Source: Rhodospirillales bacterium (lineage in GTDB: Bacteria > Pseudomonadota > Alphaproteobacteria > Acetobacterales > Acetobacteraceae). From it: a stretch of 5,188 bases of DNA. Each line of letters begins with the position of its first letter. Positions within the stretch are counted from its first letter, which is position 1. Below, piece by piece: positions 1 to 5,188 of the stretch. Both the position numbers and the translations under genes were made by a program. A model generated the notes under the pieces. The model worked only from the letters and a program-made list of their open reading frames with translations. It was not told the DNA's origin and ran no database searches. Location: NCBI GenBank assembly GCA_015654825.1, contig JAATGE010000130.1:1-5188 (forward strand). The letters are read 5' to 3'.

Positions 1-1761
1 CTCGCCCTGTTCGACCCCGACGGCGTCGCCGCCCCCCTCTACTCCATGCACCCGGAACTCCCCGCGCCCGCCGCGTTCTACGTCCAGGACGTGGCGCGCC
101 TCGACGACCGCGTCGCCGGCGCCGCGGCCCAGCCCTTGGCCGAACTGCCGCGCACCCATGCCGCCACGCTGCTGATCGCGTCGTTCGACGCCGGCCGCAC
201 CCAGCGCCGCATGGAAGCGCTGCTGCCGCCCACGGTCCGCGTCGTCTCGCTGGACCGCGCCAGGCTGCCGGCCGAAATGCTGACCAACCCCCTCAACTAC
301 CTGGACCGCCTGAATTTCGCCACCAACCACGTCTTCTTCCGCGACCAGCACGGCCTCTCGACGCGCCTCGTCAGCGCCAACTACTGGGCCGGCTACGGCG
401 CCAAATCGGTCCGCCTCTGGCTGCGCCTGTTCGCCGCCGACGGCACCGTGCTCGCCACCTGGGAGCAGCCTTTACCGGCAACCGAAGGCGGCTTCACGAT
501 CGACTCCGAGGTAGTCCGCGCCCGCTTCGGGCTCGGCGAATTCACCGGCCAGCTATTCCTGCACGCCATCGGCATCGCCGGCCACGACGTCGTCAAATAC
601 GCGCTCGACACCTACGGCAGCGACGGCGACCCGAGCCTCTCGGTCACCCACGACGCCAACGCCTGGCCGTCCGATCGTTACGCCGGCCTGCCCGCGCCGC
701 GCGCCGACGAACAGGTCCTGCTCTGGGTCCAGAACACCCACGCGGCGCCGATCCCCGCCGGCGCCATCGCGCTCGACCGCATGGGCCGCGAGGCACCGGC
801 CCCGCTCGCCGTCGAAATCGGCCCCTACGCCACCATGGCCGTCGACGTCGCGAGCCTGCTGCCCGACGTGCAATGGCCGGCCCAGATCGAAGTCCGCACC
901 GGGCGCCACGTCGTGCGGCCGCGTTACGAAGTCCGGCGCGACGGCCGCACCCGCATCGCCCACGTCAACGTCGAACGCGCCGATCTGCGCCCCGACCCGG
1001 GCATCAGGTCGCTGCACAACCTGCTTGGCCGCGGCTACCTGCTGCCGTTTCCCGTGCTGCCGCCGGAGCAGTTCAGAACCATTCTGCAACCGAACCCGAT
1101 GGCCGAGCGCCAGGCCAACCTCCCGCTGCGGCTCGACGTCTTCGATGCCGACGGCACCCTGGCAGCGCAACGCTTTCTCGGCTGCCTGCCGCGCAACCAC
1201 GATCTCGCCATGGACCTCGACGGCATCGCCCCGCACGTCGGTCATGCCGAGCTGGTCTATGATTTCCGCGACGGCGGCGAGGCGGACGGCTGGCTCCACG
1301 GCCTGTTCCGCTACGAACACCGCCACAGCGGCCACGCCGCGGAAACCAGCTTCGGCGCGCATATTTTCAATACGATCATGACCTACCGCGACGAGCCGCA
1401 ATCCTACAGCGGGCCGCCCCCGGGCCTTTCCACCCGCCTGTTTCTGAAACTCGGCAGCGAGGGGCGGCGCAGTTTCACCGTGCTGGTGTACCCGGCCTCC
1501 GCCCCCTGGCAGGCCCGCTCAAGCACAAAATTGCTGCTGATCGACGGCGACGGCGCGACCGTTGCGGAACACAATCTCACGATCGCCTGCAGCGGCTCGG
1601 TCATGGTGTTCCCTGACGAAATATTCTCGGCGGGGCAGCTGCTCACCGCCGGGCCCGGCGGATACGTACTGGTGCGGGATACTACCTGCCGGCTGTTCGG
1701 GTATCACGGACTGATCGGCGAGGGGGGTGCGTTTTCGCTGGATCATATGTTTGGGTTTTGA
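1..1761 (+). CDS. Large modular beta-rich protein of unknown function (5' end outside window)
   Basis: The frame is open from base 1, so 586 residues are visible before the TGA at 1759-1761. The first in-frame ATG (46) has no Shine-Dalgarno sequence and sits inside coding-like sequence, so it is probably internal. The protein has no visible membrane segment. It is rich in predicted beta strands and carries a recurring hairpin of type hydrophobic-Asp-x-x-Gly, with its glycine near residues 8, 148, 262, 385 and 518 (numbered from base 1). Each hairpin is followed 15-25 residues later by a second hydrophobic strand, which suggests repeated immunoglobulin-like or beta-sandwich modules. Distinctive stretches are THDANAWPSD (nt 646-675), RIAHVNVER (954-980), DGWLHGLFRY (1288-1317), AETSFGAHIFN (1339-1371) and a C-terminus ending DHMFGF. 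From memory these resemble a conserved hypothetical protein of Acetobacteraceae and relatives, but I cannot give it a name or function. The gene ends convergently with the small exported-protein gene. That it is a real gene is near certain; its role is unknown. Confidence 0.9.
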   Translation, partial: LALFDPDGVAAPLYSMHPELPAPAAFYVQDVARLDDRVAGAAAQPLAELPRTHAATLLIASFDAGRTQRRMEALLPPTVRVVSLDRARLPAEMLTNPLNYLDRLNFATNHVFFRDQHGLSTRLVSANYWAGYGAKSVRLWLRLFAADGTVLATWEQPLPATEGGFTIDSEVVRARFGLGEFTGQLFLHAIGIAGHDVVKYALDTYGSDGDPSLSVTHDANAWPSDRYAGLPAPRADEQVLLWVQNTHAAPIPAGAIALDRMGREAPAPLAVEIGPYATMAVDVASLLPDVQWPAQIEVRTGRHVVRPRYEVRRDGRTRIAHVNVERADLRPDPGIRSLHNLLGRGYLLPFPVLPPEQFRTILQPNPMAERQANLPLRLDVFDADGTLAAQRFLGCLPRNHDLAMDLDGIAPHVGHAELVYDFRDGGEADGWLHGLFRYEHRHSGHAAETSFGAHIFNTIMTYRDEPQSYSGPPPGLSTRLFLKLGSEGRRSFTVLVYPASAPWQARSSTKLLLIDGDGATVAEHNLTIACSGSVMVFPDEIFSAGQLLTAGPGGYVLVRDTTCRLFGYHGLIGEGGAFSLDHMFGF

Positions 1762-1776
1762 GGCCGTAAGAAAGAC

Positions 1777-1811
1777 GTTCTTTTTTGAAAAAAAGAACCA
1801 AAAAACTTTTG
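1777..1811 (+). terminator. AT-rich 3' hairpin element, copy 1 (probable terminator)
   Basis: It lies 15 nt after the stop of the modular-protein gene. Arms GTTCTTTTTT (1777-1786) and AAAAAAGAAC (1789-1798) are perfect inverted repeats separated by two bases, followed by a C, AAAAAA and CTTTTG. The stem is almost all A-T and lacks the usual GC-rich base with trailing U-tract, so it is not a textbook Rho-independent terminator. A copy identical except for one extra G occurs at 2496-2531 on the other strand, again just downstream of a stop codon. The position supports a role in 3'-end formation or transcript stability; the exact mechanism is inference. Confidence 0.6.
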
Positions 1812-1824
1812 TAAATATAGCGAA

Positions 1825-1847
1825 GGCCGGGGGAAATTCCCCCGGCC
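1825..1847 (-). terminator. GC-rich hairpin between convergent genes
   Basis: Arms GGCCGGGGGAA (1825-1835) and TTCCCCCGGCC (1837-1847) are a perfect 11-bp inverted repeat around one base, giving a 9-bp G-C-rich stem when folded as RNA. It starts 28 nt beyond the stop of the exported-protein gene, which reads leftward. On that strand the stem is followed by TTCGCTATATTT, a weak T-rich tract, so I assign it as that gene's terminator. It could also work for readthrough from the left, because hairpins of this symmetry can be bidirectional. Confidence 0.6.
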
Positions 1848-1875
1848 CGCCGGATACTTATTTCGGAGTGCGTGA

Positions 1876-2277
1876 CTAGCGTGCGCGCGTCACGTCTTTT
1901 CCGGAACCCACCTTCACGGCGTTGTGGGTCTGTGTGTAGGTGCCCGAATTGACTTCCGTCTCGCTGGTTCCTGTCGACTCATACAGGTACCAGTTTCCTG
2001 CCTTGTGCTTCGGCGGGGTGAAATACCAAATAAATATTTCGCTCCCGTCGTTGCTGTCGTTCGTCACGTTATACTTGGCGTGGCTGACGGTCGCGGCGTT
2101 GCCGCCGTCGATGACCGTGTAGCCGCAGCCGGTGCGCTGGCCGTAAATCTCAAACGCATTAATTGTCAGTGCAAATGTATTGCAGAACCCGTCCAGTGAC
2201 ACGTTGAACGGCTTTTGTGCCATGGCGCCCGTGCTCGCGGCCATCACCATGGCAGCGGCTAATGCAAAACTCTTCAT
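1876..2277 (-). CDS. Small exported protein of unknown function, two cysteines
   Basis: This encodes 133 residues. The ATG at 2277-2275 is preceded by AGGGAG with 8-nt spacing, which fixes the start. Residues 1-20 form a Sec signal peptide (basic K2, hydrophobic core about 4-16, cleavage likely after AMA at 18-20), leaving a mature protein of about 113 residues. The mature part is rich in Thr, Ser, Asn and Gly with alternating beta-strand patterns (for example residues 79-86 and 95-100). It has exactly two cysteines, C32 and C51, which could form a periplasmic disulfide. I do not recognise the family. Codon use differs from the neighbours: TTA, ATA, ATT, TTT, ACA and GGA all appear, while adjacent genes end codons overwhelmingly in G or C. 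That could mean recent acquisition or relaxed selection. The gene stands alone, convergent with the modular-protein gene and downstream of an operator-like repeat. Coding status is strong; function is open. Confidence 0.87.
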   Translation of the reverse strand: MKSFALAAAMVMAASTGAMAQKPFNVSLDGFCNTFALTINAFEIYGQRTGCGYTVIDGGNAATVSHAKYNVTNDSNDGSEIFIWYFTPPKHKAGNWYLYESTGTSETEVNSGTYTQTHNAVKVGSGKDVTRAR

Positions 2278-2285
2278 CGTGCGGT

Positions 2286-2291
2286 CTCCCT
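2286..2291 (-). promoter_or_regulatory. Shine-Dalgarno site of the small exported-protein gene
   Basis: On the minus strand AGGGAG lies 8 nt before the ATG at 2277. It is a good anti-16S match and rules out a longer form of the protein. Confidence 0.75.
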
Positions 2292-2377
2292 AGTCCTGAT
2301 ATGACCACATTCACCAGACCTAGCGGCGCGGAACGGGAGCAACTACCCCCCGGTTCGGCCCGGCAGCGGCAACGCTC

Positions 2378-2407
2378 TGTTACATGAATTTTAACAAAAG
2401 TGTAACA
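2378..2407 (-). promoter_or_regulatory. Candidate operator: TGTTACA/TGTAACA inverted repeat with an 11-bp direct repeat
   Basis: TGTTACA (2378-2384) and TGTAACA (2401-2407) form a perfect 7-bp inverted repeat with a 16-bp AT-rich spacer. Inside it TTTAACA (2390-2396) repeats the right half-site at an 11-bp period with one mismatch. Direct half-sites one helical turn apart are typical of OmpR/PhoB-family response regulators. The element is about 100 nt upstream of the exported-protein ATG, in an otherwise GC-rich region, so control of that gene is the natural inference. I could not place convincing -35 and -10 boxes, and the regulator is unknown. Confidence 0.4.
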
Positions 2408-2495
2408 CAATTCCGTGAAGCGACCCAAAAAGCGCAACACGAACACCCCCGTCCGCGCGTATCGTCCCCCGCAACAAATCCGTACCCCAAACAAT

Positions 2496-2531
2496 CAAAA
2501 GTTTTTTGGTTCTTTTTTTCCAAAAAAGAAC
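2496..2531 (-). terminator. AT-rich 3' hairpin element, copy 2 (probable terminator)
   Basis: On the minus strand it begins 5 nt after the TAG of the chemoreceptor-like gene. Arms GGTTCTTTTTT (2508-2518 on the plus strand) and AAAAAAGAACC (2522-2532) are perfect 11-bp complements around a 3-nt loop. Reading along the gene, the hairpin is followed by AAAAAAC and TTTTG, as in copy 1. The two copies match at 35 of 36 aligned positions, the only difference being one G in the loop. Placement after a second, unrelated gene in the same sense orientation supports a role as a transcript end element. Confidence 0.62.
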
Positions 2532-2536
2532 CCTTC

Positions 2537-3778
2537 CTAACCCTTCTGCCAATCCTCGTCGCTGGCCACGAAATCCGGCAACCCCCGCAATATCTGCGAC
2601 ATCGCCTCCGCATAGCCCGGCAGCCGTTCCACCGCCTGCTGCGCCGCCCCCGCGCAAAGCCGCGATTCCGGCAACGTGATGTTGTGCGCTTCGTTGTGCA
2701 GGTTGCGCACCTCGCCCTGCGCCGCCCCCAGATGCCGCAGCAGCCGCCCCACCGCGTCCGCCTGCAACATCGTTGCGTGCGACAGGGCGTGCCCGAATTC
2801 GTGATGCGCCTGGATAACGTCCGAGATTTCCTGAATGCGCTGAAACACCTGCCCGCTCTGCGACTTCATCTCGCGCACCGTCGCCAGCAGGCCGTCCAGC
2901 GCCGCCCCGCCGTCGCTCGCAACGCTCTTGATTTCGGCCGCAACCGCGACAAACCCCCGCGCCCCGTCGCCGGCGCGTGTGGCCTCCATTCCGGCATTCA
3001 TCGCCAGCAAATCGGCCCGACGCAGCACGTGCTGCACCTGGTCCACGGCCTGTGCCATCAGCGCCGCGCTGTCGCTCATGGCGGCAATGCCGCCCTGGCC
3101 CGCGAACGCCGCCTGCGCCAGCCGCGCCGCGATCGCCTTCGCCTCGGTCGCGCTGGTGGTAATCGCCCGCACCGCATCGGCCAGCCCCGCCGCCTCCTGC
3201 GCCACCGCCGCGGTCGCCGTCACCGCGGCGCCGGCCCGACCCTGCACCGCCGATAGATGCGCGGAAAAATCCGCCTCCGCGTGCCGCGAGCCGGCCGCCG
3301 CCTCCGCGATCACCTGCGCGTCGTCCGCCATGCTGGCCCCCAGCCGCTGCGCCTCCGCCAGCCGCTGCTCCAGGCTACGCCGCGTCTCCGCGACCCAGCT
3401 CGCAAGCCGGTTGCCGCGCAGCATCGACAGCCGCTTGCTCTCCACGAACGACGTCAGGCACAGCATCAGCGCTTCCAGCCGGCTCGGCCGCCCGCTCCGC
3501 CGGTCCAGCCCACGCACCCGCTGCCCCTGCAGCGCCGCGCCATAGGCGCGCGCAAGCTCCCCGCGGTGCCGCCGCACCATCACATCCTGCGCCCACACGC
3601 CGATCACGCCGTACGCCACCAGCGCACCGCAGGTCACATACGCCAACGCCGGCCAGCCATAGCCGCGATGCGCCAGGTAGGCCCCGCCCGCGGCGCTGCC
3701 CGCCGCCACCACGGCCGAGGCCGCAAGCGCGCGCTCCAGCACATCCGTTGACAGGCCTTGGGTCGTGGCAGGGCGCAT
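2537..3778 (-). CDS. Methyl-accepting chemotaxis-type signalling protein, minimal sensor
   Basis: This encodes 413 residues from the ATG at 3778, chosen because GAAGGA lies 6 nt upstream; the frame could also start at TTG 3802 but lacks a better ribosome site there. Two hydrophobic segments (about residues 15-36 and 42-63) are joined by only about five residues, so almost nothing is exposed outside the membrane. No HAMP or PAS domain is evident. The rest is Ala-rich helical coiled coil. Residues 257-282 match the hairpin tip of chemoreceptor signalling domains: LLAMNAGMEATRAG followed by GARGFVAVAAEIKSVA corresponds to the family pattern LLALNAAIEAARAGE.GRGFAVVA.EVR. The usual Q-T-N before LLA is replaced by R-A-D. 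In this family the tip contacts CheA and CheW at the inner membrane. Only this gene is seen, with no che genes in the window. It may sense a membrane or cytoplasmic cue, or act outside classical chemotaxis. Its 3' end is followed at once by the AT-rich hairpin. Confidence 0.9.
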   Translation of the reverse strand: MRPATTQGLSTDVLERALAASAVVAAGSAAGGAYLAHRGYGWPALAYVTCGALVAYGVIGVWAQDVMVRRHRGELARAYGAALQGQRVRGLDRRSGRPSRLEALMLCLTSFVESKRLSMLRGNRLASWVAETRRSLEQRLAEAQRLGASMADDAQVIAEAAAGSRHAEADFSAHLSAVQGRAGAAVTATAAVAQEAAGLADAVRAITTSATEAKAIAARLAQAAFAGQGGIAAMSDSAALMAQAVDQVQHVLRRADLLAMNAGMEATRAGDGARGFVAVAAEIKSVASDGGAALDGLLATVREMKSQSGQVFQRIQEISDVIQAHHEFGHALSHATMLQADAVGRLLRHLGAAQGEVRNLHNEAHNITLPESRLCAGAAQQAVERLPGYAEAMSQILRGLPDFVASDEDWQKG

Positions 3779-3949
3779 CACGTGTCCTTCTCGAAACAAC
3801 AATCATCTCAGGGCGCTAATCCAAGGCTGATTTACGCATCGGTTGGTTTACGAAATCTGAAATGCGCCACCGCGCCGAACCGCCGCTCGACGCTACCAAG
3901 CCGCTTTGGCGTTGCGGCGCGGCCCACCACGCCGCATGATCGCCCCGTG
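3779..3949. other. Divergent intergenic region
   Basis: These 171 bases separate the leftward chemoreceptor-like gene from the rightward DUF3108 gene and must hold both promoters. The stretch 3806-3870 is less GC-rich than the genes. TTTACG occurs twice in direct orientation (3831-3836 and 3847-3852, 16 bp apart). No -35/-10 pair could be assigned with confidence on either strand. Confidence 0.4.
3785..3790 (-). promoter_or_regulatory. Shine-Dalgarno site of the chemoreceptor-like gene
   Basis: On the minus strand GAAGGA lies 6 nt before the ATG at 3778. It decides the start over the upstream in-frame TTG codons at 3802 and 3799 and the adjacent GTG at 3781. Confidence 0.7.
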
Positions 3950-4771
3950 ATGCGCCGCGCCCTTCTCTGCTGTGCCGTGCTGCTGGCACCCGCCGTCGCC
4001 CAGGCAGCCGCAACCGGGTCGTTCAAGGCCGAATATGACGGCTACTCGCACGGCCTCGTCTCGCTGAAGCTGTCGGCCGCCCTGACCCTCACCCCCACCG
4101 GCTACAGCGGCCGCCTGGCCTTCCACACCGCCGGCCTGGTCGGCTGGGTGTCGCACGTCGAAAGCGACAGCCAGGTGCTCGGCCACTTTACCGGCGACCG
4201 CGCCGTGCCCGAAAGCTTCTCCGCCACCGGCGTCTTGCACGGCACCAACCGCACCGTCGGCCTCCACTGGCAGGACGGCAGTCCGGTGGTCGACACCATC
4301 ACCCCCCCCGCCGAGCTCGAGCGCACGCCGATCCCGCCGGAAATGCGCGCCCACACGATCGACGCCCTCAGCGCCATGGCCATGCTGGTGCGCGAGGCCG
4401 GCCAGACCGGCCATTGCGACGGCGCCGAAACGGTCTTCGACGGCCGACGCCTGACCCACCTGGCCGCCCACGTCGCCGGCCGCGAACTGCCGCCCCCGTC
4501 GCCCAAATCGCACTACGACCTGCCGGCCCTGCGCTGCGACTTCGAAGGCCAGGAACTGGCCGGCTTCCTGAAAAACGAGCCGGAAGCCGATCAGCGCCGC
4601 ACCCGCCACGGCACCGCCTGGCTCGCCTCCGTCGTCCCCGGCGCCCCCCTGGTGCCGGAGCGCGTCGTTTTCGAGCACAAGCAACTAGGCCAGGTAACCC
4701 TGTACCTGACCTCGATCACCGGCGTCCCCGGCCCCGTGGCCCAACTCCCCCCGCCGTCCCGCCTGCAATAA
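3950..4771 (+). CDS. Exported DUF3108 family protein
   Basis: This encodes 273 residues. The ATG at 3950 opens directly onto a Sec signal peptide (R2 R3, hydrophobic core 4-16, probable cleavage after AQA at 17-19). The frame continues upstream to 3758, but that part overlaps the divergent gene and looks non-coding. No clear Shine-Dalgarno sequence precedes 3950, and GTG at 3947 is a possible alternative. The mature protein matches the DUF3108 pattern. It starts FKAEYDGY, then a strand reading LTLTPTGYSGRL, then the AGLVGWVSHVESDSQV block (residues 61-76), and ends in a beta-rich half. In the middle, TIDALSAMAMLV (136-147) and CDGAETVFDGRR (156-167) follow the family pattern in which a Cys precedes F-D-G-R-R. 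C156 and C196 are the only mature cysteines and could pair. The family is periplasmic or envelope-associated with no established biochemical role. Length is usual for the family. The gene is monocistronic as far as seen. Confidence 0.88.
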   Translation: MRRALLCCAVLLAPAVAQAAATGSFKAEYDGYSHGLVSLKLSAALTLTPTGYSGRLAFHTAGLVGWVSHVESDSQVLGHFTGDRAVPESFSATGVLHGTNRTVGLHWQDGSPVVDTITPPAELERTPIPPEMRAHTIDALSAMAMLVREAGQTGHCDGAETVFDGRRLTHLAAHVAGRELPPPSPKSHYDLPALRCDFEGQELAGFLKNEPEADQRRTRHGTAWLASVVPGAPLVPERVVFEHKQLGQVTLYLTSITGVPGPVAQLPPPSRLQ

Positions 4772-4792
4772 CGCCGCCGAAGGGTAGTAAGG

Positions 4793-4834
4793 CCAGGGCT
4801 CTGCCCTGGACCCGCTGGGGCCAGTAGGCCCCAG
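4793..4834. repeat. Two tandem GC-rich hairpins downstream of the DUF3108 gene
   Basis: CCAGGGC (4793-4799) pairs with GCCCTGG (4803-4809) around TCT. CTGGGGCC (4815-4822) pairs with GGCCCCAG (4827-4834) around AGTA. They start 21 nt after the stop at 4771. Neither is followed by a T-tract. Phrases of the type AGGGCTCTGCCCTGGACCC are, to my knowledge, frequent intergenic repeats in Acetobacteraceae, so a dispersed palindromic repeat is likelier than a dedicated terminator, although it may also stop transcription. Confidence 0.6.
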
Positions 4835-4937
4835 ACCCCATTCATTGGGGGGAACGGCGAACCCTGAAAATTCGCATGTGGTCCTGGCTTCGCCGGGGAC
4901 ACGATGGGGCCCTGCGCAGCGTAAATGGGGTCTGGGG
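4829..4937. repeat. Foldback bounded by a 14-bp perfect inverted repeat
   Basis: CCCCAGACCCCATT (4829-4842) is the exact reverse complement of AATGGGGTCTGGGG (4924-4937). The 81-nt interior holds a further pair, CGGCGAA (4855-4861) with TTCGCCG (4889-4895), and a local pair CCCCA/TGGGG (4836-4840 and 4846-4850). The left arm overlaps the second hairpin listed just before it. The structure could be a small non-autonomous element or a dispersed intergenic repeat. It contains no convincing reading frame. Confidence 0.55.
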
Positions 4938-4989
4938 AGCTTGTCCGGTATTGTGTATCAACCGCCATCAGACCGAGAATCCCATCGGC

Positions 4990-5188
4990 GGGACTGTGGC
5001 CCACATAATGAGAGAAGCTGGGGTGTAGCAGCGGCGCCGTGGGCGATGTTCCTAGGCCGTGTGGACGGATTTAACCAGCATCAGGCCGCACGCAAAACCG
5101 ATAATGGCTGAATAGCTGATGTCGGTCTTTTCGCACCGCATGGCGACGCGTTTGAACCGCTTGAGTTTGCCAATCGCCTGTTCGACGC
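4990..5188 (-). mobile_element. IS5-family insertion sequence, 3' end (partial)
   Basis: The transposase C-terminus at 5052-5188 shows an insertion sequence entering from the right edge. The non-coding tail of the element should reach a terminal inverted repeat left of 5052. GGGACTGTGGCCCACA starting at 4990 is a plausible tip, since many IS5-family ends begin GGG or GAG, but the partner end lies outside the window, so the left boundary is a guess. No target duplication can be assessed. Confidence 0.5.
5052..5188 (-). CDS. IS5-family transposase, C-terminal fragment cut by window edge
   Basis: Forty-four C-terminal residues are visible, ending in TAG at 5054-5052. The fragment begins VEQAIGKLKRFKRVAMRCEK and ends LMLVKSVHTA. 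It contains the E(6)K part of the Y(2)R(3)E(6)K signature of IS5/IS4-type DDE transposases: the catalytic Glu is at 5183-5181 and the Lys seven residues later. The closing K-S-V-H-T-A and the C-G-L-M-L stretch are typical of the short transposase, or second frame, of IS427-like members. The N-terminal part is beyond the window, so intactness cannot be judged; this end has no frameshift or early stop. Confidence 0.9.
   Translation of the reverse strand, partial: VEQAIGKLKRFKRVAMRCEKTDISYSAIIGFACGLMLVKSVHTA

Noticed and set aside
46..48. ATG at 46 as the true start of the modular protein
   Set aside because: There is no Shine-Dalgarno sequence, the frame stays open to base 1, and the upstream residues already show the first D-x-D-G hairpin motif.
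553..1401. 282-codon open frame on the minus strand inside the modular-protein gene
   Set aside because: It is antisense to a gene with strong protein-like structure. Long antisense frames are expected at this GC content, and its translation is low-complexity Val/Ala/Gly/Asp without domains.
2378..2407. Assignment of the inverted repeat to a named regulator such as RstA or PhoB
   Set aside because: The half-sites resemble several OmpR-family consensus sites, but none matches fully, so only the family-level suggestion is kept.
2384..3256. 290-codon plus-strand frame over the chemoreceptor-like gene
   Set aside because: Its translation is dominated by Arg, His and Pro, typical of a shadow frame, and it lies antisense to a recognisable signalling domain.
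3758..3949. N-terminal extension of the DUF3108 protein
   Set aside because: It would bury the signal peptide at residue 65 and overlap the start of the divergent gene, and it has no protein-like pattern.
3968..3973. Lipoprotein signal (Cys-Cys in the DUF3108 leader)
   Set aside because: The cysteines are residues 7 and 8, inside the hydrophobic core and far too early for a lipobox. A standard AQA cleavage site follows.
3893..4684. 263-codon minus-strand frame over the DUF3108 gene
   Set aside because: It is a Gly/Ala/Val-rich shadow, and the plus strand has a signal peptide and family motifs.
4845..5111. 88-codon plus-strand frame across repeats and the transposase end
   Set aside because: It crosses the foldback and the insertion sequence border and runs antisense to the transposase, with no recognisable pattern.

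Overview
The window looks like chromosomal DNA of a high-GC alphaproteobacterium. The most likely family is the Acetobacteraceae (Acidiphilium/Roseomonas type). The grounds are very GC-rich codon use, a chemoreceptor-like gene, a DUF3108 protein, and AT-rich 3' elements and GC-rich foldback repeats of a kind I associate with that family. This placement is inference; there is no rRNA or other marker gene in the window.

Layout. (1) Positions 1-1761 (+) hold the 3' part of a long gene for a beta-rich protein of unknown function, built from about five divergent modules of roughly 115-140 residues; its start lies outside the window. (2) Positions 1762-1875 are a convergent intergenic region with two terminator-like hairpins, one for each flanking gene. 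(3) Positions 1876-2277 (-) encode a 133-residue exported protein with two cysteines and noticeably less GC-rich codons than its neighbours. (4) Positions 2278-2536 hold its Shine-Dalgarno site, a candidate OmpR/PhoB-type operator, and the 3' element of the next gene. (5) Positions 2537-3778 (-) encode a membrane-anchored chemoreceptor-type signalling protein with two transmembrane helices and almost no extracytoplasmic domain. (6) Positions 3779-3949 separate divergent genes. (7) Positions 3950-4771 (+) encode an exported DUF3108 protein. (8) Positions 4772-5051 have no gene but carry GC-rich hairpins and a 14-bp inverted repeat. (9) Positions 5052-5188 (-) are the C-terminal end of an IS5-family transposase that runs off the window.

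I see no operon: every gene is alone in its transcription unit, and nothing shows that they share a pathway. The most unusual signals are the near-identical 35/36-nt element just downstream of two unrelated stop codons, the modular unknown protein, and the compositionally odd secreted protein with its operator-like upstream repeat. I did not find a defence system, CRISPR array, RNA gene or biosynthetic cluster.
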